In this document: one piece after another, positions 17,660-25,363 of the stretch
Layout: every line of letters begins with the position of its first letter
Numbering within the stretch: the first letter of the stretch is position 1
Source of the DNA: Herbaspirillum rhizosphaerae
GTDB lineage: Bacteria > Pseudomonadota > Gammaproteobacteria > Burkholderiales > Burkholderiaceae_D
Length of the DNA stretch: 64,000 nt
Assembly: GCF_001189965.1 (NCBI RefSeq)
Contig: NZ_LFLU01000008.1
Coordinates: 1 to 64,000 of the forward strand
Reading direction: 5' to 3'
Program-made: the position numbers and the translations under genes
The notes under the pieces: generated by a model
What the model was told of the DNA's origin: nothing
The model's database searches: none
The model's input: only the letters and a program-made list of their open reading frames with translations

Positions 17660-17894
17660 GGGGAAAGCAGAGGACGAGGCTTGAAGCGATCTTAATCGAT
17701 CGGATAAGCTAAGTGTAAGGCTTGGGAGCTGCTTGAGGGCGGCGAAATCTTAACCTGTGTAAAACAAAGATAAGGACATGTGTAATTCGTTAAGAATTGT
17801 CAGATTGTGTCGCTAAAGGGAAGTTGCACCTGCAGAACTCATCGAGAACGCATCTCGCGCCTATTGATGAAATGAGTTCTAGAAAGGAGTCATC
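17660..17894. other. Divergent intergenic region
   Basis: 235 bases holding the promoters of the Gcr-like gene (minus) and the 60-residue gene (plus). Only the plus-strand AAGGAG (17884-17889) is clear. I looked for a flagellar-type promoter here and found no convincing one. Confidence 0.4.
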
Positions 17895-18077
17895 ATGGAG
17901 ATCGCATCTCTGGCAACTGGTGTCGCAACCGCTTGGCTGGCGAAAAAAGCCGTAGAGGGAATCGGGCTGGACCTGACCAAAGTGGCCAATCATGTCGTTG
18001 ATGATGTGGTTGCTCTTGTCAGCCCGGCCCTGCCAGCCAACCCGAATATAGGCCGTAATGTCAACACCAAGGCCTGA
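17895..18077 (+). CDS. Small protein with tail shared with the next gene
   Basis: 60 residues from ATG 17895 with a strong AAGGAG. It starts MEIASLATGVATAWLAKKAV and ends LPANPNIGRNVNTKA. That ending is almost identical to the end of the 63-residue protein 200 bp downstream, while the N-terminal parts differ. Own terminator immediately after. No recognised domain; a short amphipathic helix is likely. Its neighbour is YjfB-like, so a link to motility is possible. Confidence 0.75.
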   Translation: MEIASLATGVATAWLAKKAVEGIGLDLTKVANHVVDDVVALVSPALPANPNIGRNVNTKA

Positions 18078-18111
18078 AGGGGGAAACCCGGCACATCAGG
18101 GTTCATTTTTG

Positions 18112-18141
18112 AAATCGCATCCTCGTGATGCGATTTTTTTT
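18112..18141 (+). terminator. Rho-independent terminator
   Basis: Arms AAATCGCATC (18112-18121) and GATGCGATTT (18127-18136) form a 10-bp stem with loop CTCGT, followed by a run of Ts to 18141. Located 34 bp past the 60-residue gene. Confidence 0.9.
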
Positions 18142-18216
18142 GCATGGACGTCGTACTAACTATTTGTTTTATTGGCAATATTTTGAAATTATTTTTGTAA
18201 AAAATCTTGATTGACG

Positions 18217-18243
18217 TAAAGAAATACGGAAATATGTCGTTAA
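18217..18243 (+). promoter_or_regulatory. Candidate sigma-28 (FliA) promoter
   Basis: TAAAGAAA (18217-18224), exactly 11 bases, then GTCGTTAA (18236-18243). The enterobacterial sigma-28 consensus is TAAAGTTT-N11-GCCGATAA, so spacing is exact and 11 of 16 positions match, including TAAAG. It ends 34 bases before the YjfB-like gene, whose Bacillus namesake is in the motility sigma-factor regulon. Confidence 0.6.
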
Positions 18244-18277
18244 GAAATGCAGTCAAGCAGTTACTCTAGGAGTTGTC

Positions 18278-18469
18278 ATGGATATTGGAAACATACCCGC
18301 CGTTGCCTCCGCATTGTCCGCCGCTGAAACTGCCGATGCAGTCAGCATGGCGATGCTGAAAAAAGCCCTGAACACCCAGGCCGCAGCGGCTATCGGCGTG
18401 CTGCAGGCATTGCCGCCGCCACTGCCGGCCAATCCGAACGTCGGCCGCAACGTCAATACCGTGGCCTGA
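18278..18469 (+). CDS. YjfB-like small motility protein
   Basis: 63 residues from ATG 18278 with AGGAG upstream. The N-terminal phrase IPAVASALSAAETADAVSMA followed by MLKKALNTQAAAA resembles the YjfB family of putative motility proteins. The C-terminal tail LPANPNVGRNVNTVA is shared with the preceding small protein. Own flagellar-type promoter candidate and own terminator. Location and biochemical role are unknown. Confidence 0.75.
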   Translation: MDIGNIPAVASALSAAETADAVSMAMLKKALNTQAAAAIGVLQALPPPLPANPNVGRNVNTVA

Positions 18470-18503
18470 CCGAAGATCGGCACGGTACCGGCTGGCTTTA
18501 TCA

Positions 18504-18529
18504 AGATCGCTCCTCGTGGGCGATTTTTT
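18504..18529 (+). terminator. Rho-independent terminator
   Basis: ATCGC (18506-18510) pairs with GCGAT (18520-18524), and an inner CC/GG pair extends the stem past one bulged T. A run of Ts follows to 18529. Ends the YjfB-like transcript. Confidence 0.75.
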
Positions 18530-18637
18530 ATTTGTGGTTTTCCTCATTGATAGGAATTTTTGCATAATTAATTGGTCATTTTAAGTAATTGACTAATTAA
18601 TTGTGTCATTCCTTGATTTTCTCAAAATGCATAATAG

Positions 18638-18656
18638 AATGGTCTTTAAGATCATT
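18638..18656. promoter_or_regulatory. Probable HipB operator
   Basis: AATGGTCTT-T-AAGATCATT is a 19-bp inverted repeat with 8 of 9 arm positions paired, 13 bases before hipB. It overlaps or directly follows a possible promoter (TTGATT 18613-18618, 16-base spacer, TAGAAT 18635-18640), as expected for autorepression by a HipB-type protein. Confidence 0.6.
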
Positions 18657-18669
18657 CGCACAGTTTATT

Positions 18670-18960
18670 ATGCATTCCGTTCAAGCTCTCGGCGCACGCA
18701 TCCGCGCAGCGCGCAAATCGCAAAAGCTCAGTTCGGCCAATCTGGCCGAGCGTAGCGGCATTCACCGCAATACGCTGCAGGCGTTGGAAACCGGCAAAGG
18801 CAACATCGAGCTCAGCAAGCTGCTGTCGATCTGCAGCGAGCTCGGTCTGGAGCTGCTGCTGGTGCCGCAGGAAGTCTCGGCGCAACGCGCAGCGGAAGGC
18901 GAGGGCGAGCGTACCGAGCTGTCCGAACGCCTGCAGCTCCTGATGGGGAGCACGCCATGA
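18670..18960 (+). CDS. hipB: HipB-like XRE antitoxin/repressor
   Basis: 96 residues from ATG 18670; the upstream frame is open but lies over the operator. A compact HTH at about 7-62 (ARIRAARKSQKLSSANLAER, then SGIHRNTLQALETGKGNIEL). The stop overlaps the hipA start (ATGA). In HipBA systems HipB binds DNA and neutralises HipA. The palindrome just upstream is its likely target. Confidence 0.9.
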   Translation: MHSVQALGARIRAARKSQKLSSANLAERSGIHRNTLQALETGKGNIELSKLLSICSELGLELLLVPQEVSAQRAAEGEGERTELSERLQLLMGSTP

Positions 18961-20282
18961 GCATGCTGCGTTCCTTGCGTATCCGTCTCGGTGTAACGGA
19001 AGTCGGCTCCTTGTTTGCCCTGGACGATGGCCGGGTGTATTTCCGTTTTGACGACGGCTACGCGACCGACGCGCAGCGGCCGGTCTTGTCGCAGCTGTAT
19101 CGCGCCTCGACCGAAGACCGCACCGTGGCGCAGCTGCTCAATCCCGCACTGGAGGTCAATCGCGGCGACGGCAAAGGCGGTTTGCCGCCGTTCTTCCAGA
19201 ACCTGCTGCCCGAAGGCCAGTTGCGCAAGCACCTGATCGAACGCGCGGGTCTGGCTCCCGATGATGAATTCGGCTTGCTGGCTTTTTGCGGCAAGGATTT
19301 GCCCGGCGATGTCTCGGCCTTGTCGGAAAACCTCGACGATGCCCATCTCGGCCGCCTGATCGGGCAGGGCCGCGACAGCTATGAAATGAGTGCGGGGCAG
19401 TTGCCGACGCCGGAAGGCGAGTCGATTTCCGGCGTGCAGCCCAAGATCGGTCTGGTGCGCGCCTCGGGAGGGCGCTATGTGATGCGCTCCAGGGATGCCC
19501 AAGGCGCCCACTTCATCGGCAAGCTGCCGGCCTCCGATTATCCGCACATGCCGGAGGTGGAATTCTCCTCGCTGGCGCTGGCGCGCGCGGCCGGCGTTCA
19601 GGTCTGCGACCACGAGCTGGTGCCGCTGACGGCGATTGCCGATCGCTTGCCGTTCGGCTTGCGCAGCGATGCAGAGAATTTCTTGCTGATCCACCGCTTT
19701 GATCGCGATGCAAGTACTCCGACCGGGCGGCTGCACATGGAAGACTTCGCGCAGATTACCGGCACGCCGGCTGCATCCAAATATGCGGGGACATATGCGG
19801 CGTTGGGCGTGGTGCTGCTGGAACGCAGCAGCAACGGCGAAGACGACCTCTTTGAATTATTGCGCCGGATCAAGGTGAACGAGCTGCTGGGCAACTTCGA
19901 TGCGCATCTGAAAAACTTCAGCATGCTGTACCGCACGCCGCAGGCCGCGCAGCTGTCGCCTGCCTACGACATCGTCGCGTATTCCGCCTATCTGGCAGGA
20001 CACGGCCACGCGCTGGCGTTTGCACCGGGAGAGAAGGCGCGGCAATTGCTCACGCCGGCGGTCCTGCGTGAACTGGCCAATATCTGGAGCATTCCGGAGC
20101 CGAAGCTGCAAATGGTGCTGGTCGACACGGTCGAACGCGCCATGCAAAGCTGGCCCGAACTGCTGCGCACCTTGCCGCTCACCGACACCCAGCGTGCGCG
20201 CATCAAGTCGCACCTGGACACAAACCCCAGCGTCATCGCGTGGCAACGCCGCGCCGCGCGCAAGCTCAGCGGCAAGGCATGA
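18957..20282 (+). CDS. hipA: HipA-like serine/threonine kinase toxin
   Basis: 441 residues, normal for HipA. N-terminal Couple_hipA part (GSLFALDDGRVYFRFDDGY). HipA_N/C kinase signatures: SISGVQPKIGL (about 157-166), LLIHRFDRD, ELLGNFDAHLKNFS (catalytic Asp about 316, Asn about 321; Phe replaces the usual Gly after Asn) and SPAYDIVAY (metal Asp). The family phosphorylates glutamyl-tRNA synthetase and causes dormancy. All key residues appear present. The stop overlaps the next gene start by 4 bp. Confidence 0.9.
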   Translation: MSMLRSLRIRLGVTEVGSLFALDDGRVYFRFDDGYATDAQRPVLSQLYRASTEDRTVAQLLNPALEVNRGDGKGGLPPFFQNLLPEGQLRKHLIERAGLAPDDEFGLLAFCGKDLPGDVSALSENLDDAHLGRLIGQGRDSYEMSAGQLPTPEGESISGVQPKIGLVRASGGRYVMRSRDAQGAHFIGKLPASDYPHMPEVEFSSLALARAAGVQVCDHELVPLTAIADRLPFGLRSDAENFLLIHRFDRDASTPTGRLHMEDFAQITGTPAASKYAGTYAALGVVLLERSSNGEDDLFELLRRIKVNELLGNFDAHLKNFSMLYRTPQAAQLSPAYDIVAYSAYLAGHGHALAFAPGEKARQLLTPAVLRELANIWSIPEPKLQMVLVDTVERAMQSWPELLRTLPLTDTQRARIKSHLDTNPSVIAWQRRAARKLSGKA

Positions 20283-21187
20283 AACCGAAAGCACCCTTGC
20301 CGCTGAAAGACGGCGTCGCGCCGAGCTATCTGTGGCTGCAGCAAGAACCGGGTTTGTGGGAAGGCGTCGGCATGCTGGCCTTCCTGTGCGCACGCTTTCC
20401 GGCCATCTCCGAAGCGGCCTGGCGCCAGCGCATGGCGCGCGGCGAGGTCGTCAATCAACAAGGCGAAGCTCTCACGCCGATGTCGCCGTATCGGCGCGGC
20501 GACTGTATCTTTTACTACCGCGATCTGGACGGCAGCGAAGAAGCGATTCCCTTTGAAGAAACCATCCTGCATCGCGACGACCATCTGCTGGTGGTCGACA
20601 AGCCGCACTTCGTGCCGGTGATTCCGACCGGACGCTTTTTGCACGAAAGCCTGTTGGTGCGCCTCAAAAAGAAAACCGGACTGGCCGATCTGACGCCGAT
20701 CCACCGGCTCGATCGCGAGACTGCCGGCGTCATCATCTTTTCGCATAATCCGGACAGCCGCGGCGCCTATCAGTCGATGTTCCAGCAACGCACCATGGAC
20801 AAGACCTATGAAGCGCTGGCCGGCATGCTGGAAGGGCGCGATTTTCCCTTCGTCTATCGCAGCCGCCTGGTGGACGCCGACAAGTTTTTCCTGATGCGCG
20901 AAGAAGAGGGCGAAGCGAATTCAGAAACCCATATCGATCTGATCGAACGGCGGGGCGAACGGGCGTTGTACCGGCTCAATCCGGTGACCGGGCGCAAGCA
21001 TCAGCTGCGGGTGCACATGGCTGCGCTGGGTGTTCCCATCGTCAACGACAACTTCTATCCGCACACCGTACCGGCGGGCGCTGCAGACAACTACGACACA
21101 CCGCTGAAACTGCTGGCGCGTTCGATCGCCTTCACCGATCCCTTGAGCGGGGATGTGCGGTATTTTGAGAGCCTGAGAAAGCTTTGA
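20279..21187 (+). CDS. RluA-family pseudouridine synthase
   Basis: 302 residues from ATG 20279, which overlaps the hipA stop (ATGA); an in-frame ATG at 20240 inside hipA is less likely. A short S4-like N-terminal part (AFLCARFPAISEAAWRQRMA) precedes the catalytic domain. The signature is PIHRLDRETAGVIIFS, with catalytic Asp at about 145, and a later NPVTGRKHQLRVHMAALG. It should isomerise uridines in rRNA or tRNA. Translational coupling to a HipA toxin is unusual. Confidence 0.88.
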   Translation: MKPKAPLPLKDGVAPSYLWLQQEPGLWEGVGMLAFLCARFPAISEAAWRQRMARGEVVNQQGEALTPMSPYRRGDCIFYYRDLDGSEEAIPFEETILHRDDHLLVVDKPHFVPVIPTGRFLHESLLVRLKKKTGLADLTPIHRLDRETAGVIIFSHNPDSRGAYQSMFQQRTMDKTYEALAGMLEGRDFPFVYRSRLVDADKFFLMREEEGEANSETHIDLIERRGERALYRLNPVTGRKHQLRVHMAALGVPIVNDNFYPHTVPAGAADNYDTPLKLLARSIAFTDPLSGDVRYFESLRKL

Positions 21188-21232
21188 TTGCCGATGCGGG
21201 CGACGTTCTTGAATGTCGGTAGGTCACGCTCG

Positions 21233-22294
21233 TCAAACCTGCCAGGCCCCATCCCGATACACCAGCGCATCATCAAGGTAAACCGCCTCCGTCACCGCAA
21301 ACACGTCAATGTGATAGCGCGCGGTGGTGCGCCTGATATTGGGCTTGCTGTAGACCCCGTGCTTGGCGCCGAGCGACAGGTGGATGCCGCACATCCGTTC
21401 ATAGGTGCCGATATCGTCGACCATGCGTTCTCGTGAGAACGCGCGGTTCATGCCGAAGCCCAGTTCGCGCAGCCATACCTCACCCTCGTCGGCGCGGATT
21501 TTCTCCAGCACCTGGTCGAAATCCGGGGTGGAATCAATCACCTCGCTGACCCGGCCCTTGGCGATCACCAGGGTGATGGCTTGCTCCGGTTTGTTCACCC
21601 GGAACGAGGTATCGCCAAAAACAAAAATGCGTACGCGCCCGTTCACCGCCTCCAGATCCCGGGATTCGGTGAATACCTCGCCGATCGGAAACTGGCCGCC
21701 GACGTTGTTCATCTCGCTATAGTCGCCGATGTTCAGCTTGGCCGGCTCAAACGGCGCGGCAAATACCAGGCGTTCGCCGCCGCTGTCGACCACGCCGCCT
21801 TGTGCGCGATCGATGCGCGCCTTCAGGGCGTAGCCGACGTCGCGGTAATACGCCGGGTCATAGGCCAGCGACGCGATATAGTAGTCAGCCTGCGGCCCGG
21901 GCATGCGCGACAGATGGGGATGTTCGATCACCTTGAGCGAACGTTTGAAGAGCTCGACGCGCAGCCGGAAAGCCTCAAGACGAAAATTGGTCGATTGAAT
22001 CAGCACCACCAGATCGCCGGACGTCAGCAGGGCAAAGGCAGCCAGAACCGCGTCCGGCGCAACCGTATCAAAATCGATGAAGCTCGCCGCCGGCAGGCAG
22101 CGCCGATAGGCTTCCGTCAAGGCGACAGCGAGATCGCAGCGCGTATCGAATACCACCACGGCGGCGCGCGACGGCGCATGCTCGATCGCAATGCAGAGGA
22201 TGTCGTGCAAATGTTTTTGTGCAGCATCCACCGACTCCCCGGCGATTGTGCGGAAGGAGGGCGAGGCTGGTTCTTGGTTCTCTATCGGGAGCAT
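21233..22294 (-). CDS. M29 aminopeptidase-like protein
   Basis: 353 residues from ATG 22294 (a TTG two codons upstream is also possible). The text GGQFPIGEVFTESRDLEAVNG and the late CGIHLSLGAKHGVYSKP resemble the M29 (thermophilic aminopeptidase) fold, where such blocks hold metal ligands. Overall similarity is by eye only. It is convergent with the pseudouridine synthase gene and stands alone. Substrate unknown; it might be a peptidase or an enzyme that borrowed the fold. Confidence 0.5.
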   Translation of the reverse strand: MLPIENQEPASPSFRTIAGESVDAAQKHLHDILCIAIEHAPSRAAVVVFDTRCDLAVALTEAYRRCLPAASFIDFDTVAPDAVLAAFALLTSGDLVVLIQSTNFRLEAFRLRVELFKRSLKVIEHPHLSRMPGPQADYYIASLAYDPAYYRDVGYALKARIDRAQGGVVDSGGERLVFAAPFEPAKLNIGDYSEMNNVGGQFPIGEVFTESRDLEAVNGRVRIFVFGDTSFRVNKPEQAITLVIAKGRVSEVIDSTPDFDQVLEKIRADEGEVWLRELGFGMNRAFSRERMVDDIGTYERMCGIHLSLGAKHGVYSKPNIRRTTARYHIDVFAVTEAVYLDDALVYRDGAWQV

Positions 22295-22671
22295 CGTCAA
22301 TGTATCGCGTCAGGAAGTCGTGGAAAGGACATGGATGTGAGGTTCTTCTCAAGGGATCACTTATTTCCTATCAGGCTTGCATTTTAATCGACATCGGCCG
22401 GGGTCTCCCGGACCAAGGGTTTTCGTCATGCCGGGAAACAGCCTTGTAGCGCGCGGCTAAAACGCCGGGATGCGAATCAGATAACAGGGCTGAGCCGCCG
22501 TCGAACGGCAGTTGCGCTAGACGAAAGGCAGAGAATTCCATCTGCTTTTCCGCCTGAAGGAGGGGACTATTTTCGTTCGGTTTTATAGTCACGAATGGTC
22601 TGTTCTGATTTATGCTTTCGCGTGTGTTTCCTTTTATTCTGTTTTTCAACATCATCACCGACAATTGCTCA
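22295..22671. other. Intergenic region left of the cassette-like array
   Basis: About 380 bases without a supportable gene. It holds the upstream region of the M29-like gene. An antisense frame across 22371-22727 lacks family resemblance and runs across the first array element, so I do not call it. AT content rises towards the array. Confidence 0.45.
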
Positions 22672-22699
22672 TGACGGCAACCGGTCAGGAGCGGACCTC
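22672..22699 (+). repeat. Array element 1 (left boundary)
   Basis: TGACGGCAA then CCGGTCAGGAGCGGAC then CTC. It matches the consensus at most positions, including CAG and GCGGAC. Located before the first array gene, so it marks the left edge rather than following a gene. Confidence 0.7.
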
Positions 22700-22725
22700 T
22701 TTTAGATAGATCAATCAATAACGAC

Positions 22726-23085
22726 ATGAAAATTTATTTTTCCCTTGCGGCCATCGCGATGAGTATTTGTATGGCGTTTTTCGTCCCATTGGTTTTTTTA
22801 CGACGGAAGGGATATCTGACAGCATTCGATGTCGCTTTGCCATTTACTCCGCCGATTTTTCTGCTGTTCGGAATGGCATTTTTGAATGAACCGGCCCAAA
22901 TTGGGTGGGGGGCTATTCTGTATCCCATCATCGCTATGATGTTTTGTATTGGGCTATTGAACGTGCGAGCTTTTATATTCACCAAAATTAGATTGCCTGC
23001 GCGAGCCACATCCAAATGGACACTTATTCTCACTTCATTTTTTGCATTTTCCATCGGAGCGATTGTTCACCCTTGGTATGACTAA
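22726..23085 (+). CDS. Small integral membrane protein (array unit 1)
   Basis: 119 residues from ATG 22726. About four hydrophobic segments: AAIAMSICMAFFVPLVF, PPIFLLFGMAF, AILYPIIAMMFCIGLL and a C-terminal one ending in IVHPWYD. No recognised family and no clear ribosome binding site. AT-rich codon use unlike flanking genes. Element 2 begins 8 bases past the stop. Confidence 0.65.
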   Translation: MKIYFSLAAIAMSICMAFFVPLVFLRRKGYLTAFDVALPFTPPIFLLFGMAFLNEPAQIGWGAILYPIIAMMFCIGLLNVRAFIFTKIRLPARATSKWTLILTSFFAFSIGAIVHPWYD

Positions 23086-23093
23086 AATGGGTA

Positions 23094-23122
23094 TGTCTAC
23101 AACCTGCCATAAGCCTCCGTTC
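23094..23122 (+). repeat. Array element 2
   Basis: TGTCTACAACC then TGCCATAAGCC then TCCGTTC. Same 29-base length as the consensus; keeps TGTC, CAA, GCCA, AAGC and TTC. Arms no longer complementary. Confidence 0.6.
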
Positions 23123-23171
23123 TTGGGTTGCCATTGTCTTGTAAACCGCCACTGCATACAGGGAGAAAACA

Positions 23172-23633
23172 GTGCGTCTAACTGCCAAGTCGATATTCCG
23201 TAATGTGTCTATGCTTGGGGGCGCTGCCGTGATTGGCGTGACTAGCGCCACATTTTCCACCTGTGGCATAGGGCTAGCCCGCGGAACGGGAACTTGGTGT
23301 GCCGCCTTGCCGCTGATGTGGTTCATTGGCTTCCCTCTCGGGATAATTGCGGCGCTTATCTTTGGCTTGCCGCTTGCGCTTTTGTTTTGGAAGTTTCGTC
23401 TAACGCGTTGGTGGCAGTTCGGAATGACTGGCCTTGTCTGTGCCATACCCCTCTGGATCGAGCTTGCGGTACCGTTCACATCTGCTCGCTGGGTACAATC
23501 CGGTCTTTATGATTCGCTGAACTATCTGGGATCAGGGCTTGCAAGTGGACTTGCGTACTGGTGGATATGTCAGAAGGTAGGCATTCATGACGGCACTCAT
23601 GAGATAACCCTCGAATCCGATCGGCTCACGTGA
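23172..23633 (+). CDS. Small integral membrane protein (array unit 2)
   Basis: 153 residues from GTG 23172, with GGGAG 7 bases upstream, which decides this start. Four or five hydrophobic segments (AAVIGVTSATFSTCGIGLA, PLMWFIGFPLGIIAALIFG, LVCAIPLWIELAVPF, SGLASGLAYWWI). No recognised family. Element 3 begins directly after the stop. Confidence 0.65.
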   Translation: MRLTAKSIFRNVSMLGGAAVIGVTSATFSTCGIGLARGTGTWCAALPLMWFIGFPLGIIAALIFGLPLALLFWKFRLTRWWQFGMTGLVCAIPLWIELAVPFTSARWVQSGLYDSLNYLGSGLASGLAYWWICQKVGIHDGTHEITLESDRLT

Positions 23634-23634
23634 C

Positions 23635-23667
23635 TATCCGCACGCAGTCGGCCAGTAACCGGCATCC
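23635..23667 (+). repeat. Array element 3
   Basis: TATCCGCACGCAG then TCGGCCAGTAACC then GGCATCC. It has about four extra bases in the left half but the core TCGGCCAG is exact. Follows unit 2. Confidence 0.7.
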
Positions 23668-23772
23668 CCACCATTGCATGAAGACTCACATGCCATCAGA
23701 TTCGCTCGGCATTGAATCAATACAGGTGGCTCATTTCCAGCCGCGACAATCCTCATACCGCTAAGGATACCC

Positions 23773-23898
23773 ATGAATGAACATGATTCCATTGCTGCAG
23801 AACTGATCGCTCGTCTTGAACTTCTGCCGCATCCGGAAGGAGGCCATTACAGGGAAACTTACCGTAGTCAGCAAAGAGTACTGCGGGCAGGTAACTGA
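23773..23898 (+). pseudogene. Truncated DUF985 cupin gene (array unit 3)
   Basis: ATG 23773 opens a 41-residue reading frame containing ELIARLELLPHPEGGHYRET. This is the hallmark N-terminus of the DUF985 (Cupin_5) family, whose members are usually about 150-170 residues. The frame ends at TGA 23896-23898 and element 4 starts at the very next base. The missing cupin core implies loss of function by a deletion or recombination ending at the element. Confidence 0.8.
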
Positions 23899-23923
23899 TG
23901 TCCGCAATCGGGCAGGGGACGTT
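23899..23923 (+). repeat. Array element 4
   Basis: TGTCCGCAATCGGGCAG then GGGACGTT. Left half matches consensus exactly. GTCC and GGAC arms can pair. It abuts the stop codon of the truncated cupin. Confidence 0.75.
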
Positions 23924-23953
23924 TGCGCGCACCTGGTTTAATGAAAGGTAAAT

Positions 23954-24457
23954 ATGGGTGTACCTGCATCTAAAGAAGAACTTGTAGCGTTATTTTCAGA
24001 AGTTGGAGCAGGCTCCCCGGAGTCTTGGGCTAAATCTCAAATTGAAGAAGGCGTTCCGCAATTTTTGAGATTTCTATTTCTGAAAAATGCTTGGGACAAT
24101 ATTCCAATGGAGGGCGACAATCGTTGGATTGACCGAGCAATTTCGCAAACTCGGAAAATGCCGTCAGCACCTTATTCCGGTCTCGGTGGAATAATGTCGG
24201 CCTGCCGGGAGAAAGGTGTGACAGATAACGACTTGACTCACATGGCCCGTTGCTTGCAGGTTCAAATACTTTTTACAATTAGTCATCTGCTGGAAGGACC
24301 GACCAGTTATCCGGATTCCATTGAAAATATCTCATGGCGTTTTTTTGAAACGGATGAAGACGGACGTCCGTTCGGAAAAAGAATTTCGGGACTGCATGAA
24401 TCCGTTCTTGAGCTCGATCCTGCTGGACGAGAAATGCGTCCGCTCAGCAATCCTTGA
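23954..24457 (+). CDS. Hypothetical soluble protein (array unit 4)
   Basis: 167 residues from ATG 23954, with AAAGG upstream. No membrane segment or signal peptide. Phrases such as LFLKNAWDNIPMEGDNRWID and SAPYSGLGGIMSACREKGVT look like a folded helical protein. I do not recognise the family. The largest product in the array. Element 5 follows the stop by 4 bases. Confidence 0.65.
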   Translation: MGVPASKEELVALFSEVGAGSPESWAKSQIEEGVPQFLRFLFLKNAWDNIPMEGDNRWIDRAISQTRKMPSAPYSGLGGIMSACREKGVTDNDLTHMARCLQVQILFTISHLLEGPTSYPDSIENISWRFFETDEDGRPFGKRISGLHESVLELDPAGREMRPLSNP

Positions 24458-24461
24458 CATT

Positions 24462-24489
24462 TGTCTTAAAACGGCCAGGACCGGAGCTC
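24462..24489 (+). repeat. Array element 5
   Basis: TGTCTTAAAACGGCCAG then GACCGGAGCTC. About 20 of 28 positions match consensus, with an intact CGGCCAG core. Confidence 0.65.
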
Positions 24490-24553
24490 TTCAGCTTCAA
24501 CATTAAGTACGATCGTAAAAGCCAACCCGATTGATCCATAAAAATTATTCGCC

Positions 24554-24901
24554 ATGCAACTGCACTTATTAAAATCGTCTCCACGATCAGCCACTTGGAC
24601 TATTGTCAACGTGACCGGCATGGGGCTTTATTTACTGCTGGCTTCCCGTCTCTGGCCTACGTGGGGCGAGAAGAATACTCCTGGCGGTCCAGGGGATGCC
24701 TTCTATTACCTTTTTATTCTCGCTCCGATCCTACTGTTTTTTGCAACGATCAATCTCCTGGAGCTGTATCGAATCATGCGCCAGCCCAATAATAAACGGA
24801 CTGCTGTACTTGTTTGGTGCACGGTGTTATCGCTTTGGATCGCGGTTTTTTTGGTTGATTACTTCCAAGGCGCACGCAATATATCTGCCGATTTTTCGTG
24901 A
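24554..24901 (+). CDS. Small integral membrane protein (array unit 5)
   Basis: 115 residues from ATG 24554. Three hydrophobic segments (IVNVTGMGLYLLLASRLW, YYLFILAPILLFFATINLL, LVWCTVLSLWIAVFLVDYF). No family recognised and no strong ribosome binding site. Element 6 begins 7 bases past the stop. Confidence 0.65.
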   Translation: MQLHLLKSSPRSATWTIVNVTGMGLYLLLASRLWPTWGEKNTPGGPGDAFYYLFILAPILLFFATINLLELYRIMRQPNNKRTAVLVWCTVLSLWIAVFLVDYFQGARNISADFS

Positions 24902-24908
24902 CTAAGAA

Positions 24909-24936
24909 TGTCTGCGATTGGCCAGAAGCGTCCATC
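24909..24936 (+). repeat. Array element 6
   Basis: TGTCTGCGATTGGCCAG then AAGCGTCCATC. The best overall match to the consensus, in both core and right half. Confidence 0.75.
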
Positions 24937-24952
24937 ATGAGAAGAGAATAAA

Positions 24953-25303
24953 ATGAATGCAGGAATATATTTCACCAAGATATGGTCGGATGACGATCTG
25001 TTGGAGCTGCGAATTGAAATCAATGAGGGGCGCTTCCGATTTCAGACGGAAGTCTATACAGGGCACGAACAACTAGGCCAGCTTGTTTTAGCCTTGGAGG
25101 CATTCAAGGGGGAGACTCCTGGCAGCCAATATGACTTACAGTTCGGAGAGTTTGATCCGCAATTCGCTGCAGGAGCTTGTCATTTTCTGCTGAAATTCAA
25201 TGCCCGGGGGATGCTGATCATCACCGCACATTTGCAGTCGCAATTTTTCGACTGTGATGGGAAGCAAGTTGCAAACGAATGCACATTCCATCTGCGATCC
25301 TAG
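24953..25303 (+). CDS. Hypothetical soluble protein (array unit 6)
   Basis: 116 residues from ATG 24953 with AGAAGAGA upstream. Beta-rich and acidic (SDDDLLELRIEINEGRFRFQ, then HFLLKFNARGMLIITAHLQS). No membrane segment. No family recognised. Element 7 begins 16 bases past the stop. Confidence 0.65.
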   Translation: MNAGIYFTKIWSDDDLLELRIEINEGRFRFQTEVYTGHEQLGQLVLALEAFKGETPGSQYDLQFGEFDPQFAAGACHFLLKFNARGMLIITAHLQSQFFDCDGKQVANECTFHLRS

Positions 25304-25318
25304 TCAGCCAACTCAAAG

Positions 25319-25346
25319 AGTTTGCAATTGGCCAGTACCATTTGAT
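25319..25346 (+). repeat. Array element 7
   Basis: AGTTTGCAATTGGCCAG then TACCATTTGATC. Core GCAAT-GGCCAG kept; right half diverged. Confidence 0.6.
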
Positions 25347-25363
25347 CGTGAAAAATTATAAAA

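Noticed and set aside
17660..17894. A second sigma-28 promoter before the 60-residue gene
   Set aside because: Segments such as TAAAGGGA at 17814 have no matching -10 at the required 11-base spacing.
22371..22727. 118-residue minus-strand ORF left of the array
   Set aside because: No family resemblance and no ribosome binding site; it spans array element 1 and the promoter area of the first array gene.
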